Part shown: piece by piece, positions 16,187 through 17,563 of the stretch
Layout of the letters: every line of letters begins with the position of its first letter
Numbering within the stretch: position 1 is the stretch's first letter
Assembly: GCA_018812355.1 (NCBI GenBank)
Contig: JAHJDQ010000200.1
Coordinates: forward strand, 1 to 17,563
Length of the DNA stretch: 17,563 bases
Direction of reading: 5' to 3'
From: Nanobdellota archaeon
GTDB lineage: Archaea > Nanobdellota > Nanobdellia > Woesearchaeales > GW2011-AR9
Translations under genes and position numbers: made by a program
The notes under the pieces: model-generated
What the model was told of the DNA's origin: nothing
Databases searched by the model: none
Seen by the model: the letters and a program-made list of their open reading frames with translations, nothing else

Positions 16187-16908
16187 TGATAGGACTTGAT
16201 AGATCATTTAAACCTGAATGGGTTTATAAAATTCTAAAATTAAGTAAACCTGGGCAAAAATATAAAGATCTTGAGCCAGAATTTAATTCCATTATTGAAA
16301 TTGATGGTTTGAAATCTAAAAAGAATATTATGACAATAATAAGAAGATACTATTTGAGATTGTATAGAAAAAATGGAGAAGAGTTTTTTGATAAAAATCA
16401 TTTATATTGGTTATCTATAAAATATTCTTTTGATACTATAAAACCATTGTTACTGTTCATCTTATTGTGTAGATGTGACATAGCTAAATTTATACAAGAA
16501 AAAATTAATTTGAAATATTTACACAACGGCCATTTAGATAGACAAGCATTGTATATTTCGGCTATGCAAAAATATGGTGATCGCCGTGTTGTTAAATATG
16601 CTGTAGGTTATTATTTGAGAATATTGCAAGATTTTGATATTCTTGACCCAAATAAGAAAGGATATGTTTGGTTAAATAAGAAGGTAGATTGTCCAAGTTA
16701 TTTACTTAAAGAGATGGTATTACTTTATGGGGCGTATTTAAATTTAAAGGAAATAAATGTCCAGACTATGATCAATTCTACTCCATTTACATATATAACA
16801 ACATCTGGGATAGAAGATGTTTTAAGAGAATATAATTCTAGCGAATGGGCATATCAAAAAAGATTAAATGCGACTAAGATTATAATTAAGAGAAATATTG
16901 ATGCTTAA
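16183..16908 (+). CDS. brxA: BREX protein BrxA (DUF1819 family)
   Basis: The 241-aa protein is in the place and size class of BrxA, the last gene of BREX type 3 operons. The opening GLDRSFKPEWVYKILKL followed by KPGQKY (residues 4-28), the basic RRYYLRLYR segment (50-58), and the helical middle with a KYGDRRVVKYAVGYYLRIL stretch fit DUF1819, a small NusB-like helical family. E. coli-type BrxA has been shown to be a DNA-binding protein. The start is the ATG overlapping the pglZ stop (ATGATGA); the second ATG, 3 nt later, is also possible. It is the last gene of the operon and is followed by a T-rich region. Confidence 0.85.
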   Translation: MMIGLDRSFKPEWVYKILKLSKPGQKYKDLEPEFNSIIEIDGLKSKKNIMTIIRRYYLRLYRKNGEEFFDKNHLYWLSIKYSFDTIKPLLLFILLCRCDIAKFIQEKINLKYLHNGHLDRQALYISAMQKYGDRRVVKYAVGYYLRILQDFDILDPNKKGYVWLNKKVDCPSYLLKEMVLLYGAYLNLKEINVQTMINSTPFTYITTSGIEDVLREYNSSEWAYQKRLNATKIIIKRNIDA

Positions 16909-16966
16909 AGAGATAGTGGTTTATATCATTTATTAAAATTAAGAACTTTCCCCATTAAATTATCAT

Positions 16967-16978
16967 CCTCTTTTTCTT
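16967..16978 (+). terminator. T-rich terminator after brxA
   Basis: CCTCTTTTTCTT lies about 60 nt after the brxA stop. Archaeal termination usually needs only a T-run on the coding strand, and this is the most marked one in the convergent gap. Further T-rich patches follow to 17040. The call is tentative. Confidence 0.45.
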
Positions 16979-17065
16979 AGAATTTGTCTCTGTTCTTTTC
17001 ATTAATGAGTTCATACAGTTTTCATAATTAGTTTTATTTTCCATTCTCAGCACATCATGATAATT

Positions 17066-17072
17066 AAAAAAA
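17066..17072 (-). terminator. T7 terminator of the leftward operon
   Basis: Read on the minus strand, CCTC is followed by seven Ts 6 nt after the stop of the 53-aa gene. This is a simple archaeal-type T-tract terminator. Confidence 0.55.
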
Positions 17073-17078
17073 GAGGCA

Positions 17079-17240
17079 TTACGCCCCCTCCTTAACCTCC
17101 ATCACCTTCTCATAATATTTTGTCGGTTTAATATCCGTTATTATGGTTCGGTGGATAACATACTTTCCATCCTTACTCTTGCCAATATGTGTCTCCACTA
17201 TCGGTCTATTCTGTCCCATCTGTTCATTTTTGTTTTCCAT
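17079..17240 (-). CDS. Small conserved-looking 53-aa protein
   Basis: This short charged protein (MENKNEQMGQNRPIVETHIG at its start) has an even mix of strand-like segments, VETHIGKS, GKYVIHRTIIT and IKPTKYYEKV. That suggests a small beta-rich fold, not random sequence. GGAGGT lies 8 nt upstream of the ATG (17249-17254), inside the end of the 86-aa gene, which it overlaps by 17 nt. Coupled translation is likely. I recall similar small proteins in archaeal genomes but cannot name a family or function. It is the last gene of the leftward set and is followed by a T-tract. Confidence 0.65.
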   Translation of the reverse strand: MENKNEQMGQNRPIVETHIGKSKDGKYVIHRTIITDIKPTKYYEKVMEVKEGA

Positions 17241-17484
17241 TTTGTTCTACCTCCAAAGGTTTATTTTTTGTTTTGTGAAAATTATCTGCAACGAAATCAA
17301 GTATCCATTGCAATGTCTGTATCACTAGAATCAATGCCAATATCCCTACTCCCAGCCAGCGAAAGAAAAATACAATCCTATCTGAAACTACAGGTAAAAA
17401 ATCTAGTCCAAAACTCAAAGATAATAGTATCACTGGAATTATCAATCGTATGAAAAATTCCTTAGTTGTCGTTTGTTTAATCAT
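17224..17484 (-). CDS. Small two-TM membrane protein
   Basis: An 86-aa protein with two hydrophobic segments, about residues 10-33 and 37-64, and a hydrophilic, lysine-rich tail from 65. GGAGGTTGAT lies 5 nt before the ATG (17490-17499), an excellent archaeal ribosome binding site. The start overlaps the stop of the gene upstream by 4 nt (ATGA), and its own end overlaps the 53-aa gene. No family is recognised. Small two-TM proteins in such sets can be holin-like, secretion-related or plain membrane anchors; nothing here decides between them. A rightward 100-codon frame on the opposite strand is judged a shadow. Confidence 0.75.
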   Translation of the reverse strand: MIKQTTTKEFFIRLIIPVILLSLSFGLDFLPVVSDRIVFFFRWLGVGILALILVIQTLQWILDFVADNFHKTKNKPLEVEQNGKQK

Positions 17485-17563
17485 TTTTTATCAACCTCCA
17501 TATTCTGTTTCAAAGTTTCAAAATTATTAGGTCTTAGTACGGGCAAGTTTTGAACCTCGAAAC
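17481..17563 (-). CDS. C-terminal end of a leftward protein (partial)
   Basis: The minus strand is open from the window edge (first full codon at 17561) to a TGA at 17481-17483. It encodes 26 residues, ending in FETLKQNMEVDKK. The stop forms an ATGA overlap with the start of the 86-aa gene, and its last codons contain that gene's ribosome binding site, which supports it as a real reading frame. Too little is visible to assign a function. Confidence 0.55.
   Translation of the reverse strand, partial: FEVQNLPVLRPNNFETLKQNMEVDKK

Larger units (their letters stand above)
1179..16908 (+). other. BREX type 3-like defence operon with accessory genes
   Basis: From promoter to brxA there are ten genes on one strand, with overlaps of 4-11 nt or gaps of 2-11 nt and no room for an internal control region. 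The order brxF-brxC-pglX-brxHII-pglZ-brxA is that of BREX type 3. Extra genes are the RHH leader, the 4-TM and MBL pair after brxC, and the FokI-like nuclease after pglX. brxL, brxB and pglW are absent, as expected for type 3. Confidence 0.88.

Noticed and set aside
16955..17044. 29-codon minus-strand frame starting MENKTNYENC
   Set aside because: It begins like the 53-aa protein (MENK), but it has no clear ribosome binding site, lies beyond the T7 tract and is too short to support.
16958..17065. 9-bp inverted repeat AATTATCAT ... ATGATAATT across the convergent gap
   Set aside because: The arms are about 90 bp apart, do not extend, and are AT-only; such matches are expected by chance in this composition.
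17151..17453. 100-codon rightward frame
   Set aside because: It is opposite two leftward genes that have strong ribosome binding sites and linked overlaps; its translation has no coherent features.
17520..17563. T-arm-like string (GGTTCAAAAC on the minus strand) suggesting a tRNA 3' end
   Set aside because: The flanking bases do not form a proper five-pair T-stem, and the stretch is better explained as the coding end of a leftward gene with an ATGA overlap.
1..17563. CRISPR array, rRNA or IS element
   Set aside because: No regularly spaced repeats, rRNA-like stretch, transposase motif or terminal inverted repeats with target duplications were seen.

Overview
The window is AT-rich DNA that reads as archaeal. 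The main operon starts behind a CGAAAG+TTTATAAA element, which fits an archaeal BRE/TATA promoter, and there is no bacterial -35/-10 pair. Shine-Dalgarno sites are of the GAGGTGG / GGTG / GGAGGTTGAT kind, and gene ends have T-tracts instead of GC-rich hairpins. The compact layout and the small C-terminal genes would suit a DPANN-type or other AT-rich archaeon, but the exact taxon is a guess.

Layout. (1) Positions 1-1148 hold the 3' part of a gene for a RecB/Cas4-like nuclease joined to a DUF2779 DEDD-like exonuclease domain. (2) Positions 1142-1237 form a short control region: a 9-bp inverted repeat, a BRE/TATA promoter, a CACATAT direct repeat with a 10-bp period near the expected transcription start, and a strong ribosome binding site. 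(3) Positions 1238-16908 are one tightly packed rightward operon of ten genes. Junctions are ATGA overlaps or gaps of at most 11 nt. The operon opens with a 49-aa ribbon-helix-helix protein and continues with brxF, brxC, a 4-TM membrane protein, a ComEC-type metallo-beta-lactamase protein, the pglX (pglXI-type) methyltransferase, a FokI-like PD-(D/E)XK nuclease, the brxHII SNF2 helicase, pglZ and brxA. (4) Positions 16909-17078 are a convergent intergenic region with a T-tract for each direction. (5) Positions 17079-17563 hold three overlapping leftward genes: a 53-aa protein, an 86-aa two-TM protein and the C-terminal end of a third.

Interpretation. The six core genes, in the order brxF-brxC-pglX-brxHII-pglZ-brxA, match the published BREX type 3 phage-defence layout. 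In that scheme PglX methylates host DNA, and the BrxC, BrxHII and PglZ machinery blocks replication of unmodified phage DNA. The unusual part is three extra co-directional genes locked into the operon. A membrane protein + MBL hydrolase pair sits between brxC and pglX, and a FokI-type nuclease sits between the methyltransferase and the helicase. Together with the RHH leader gene and a BrxF whose Walker A motif has decayed, this looks like a nuclease-armed, membrane-linked BREX-3 variant that I do not recognise as described. The function of the extra genes is inferred from fold motifs and position only.
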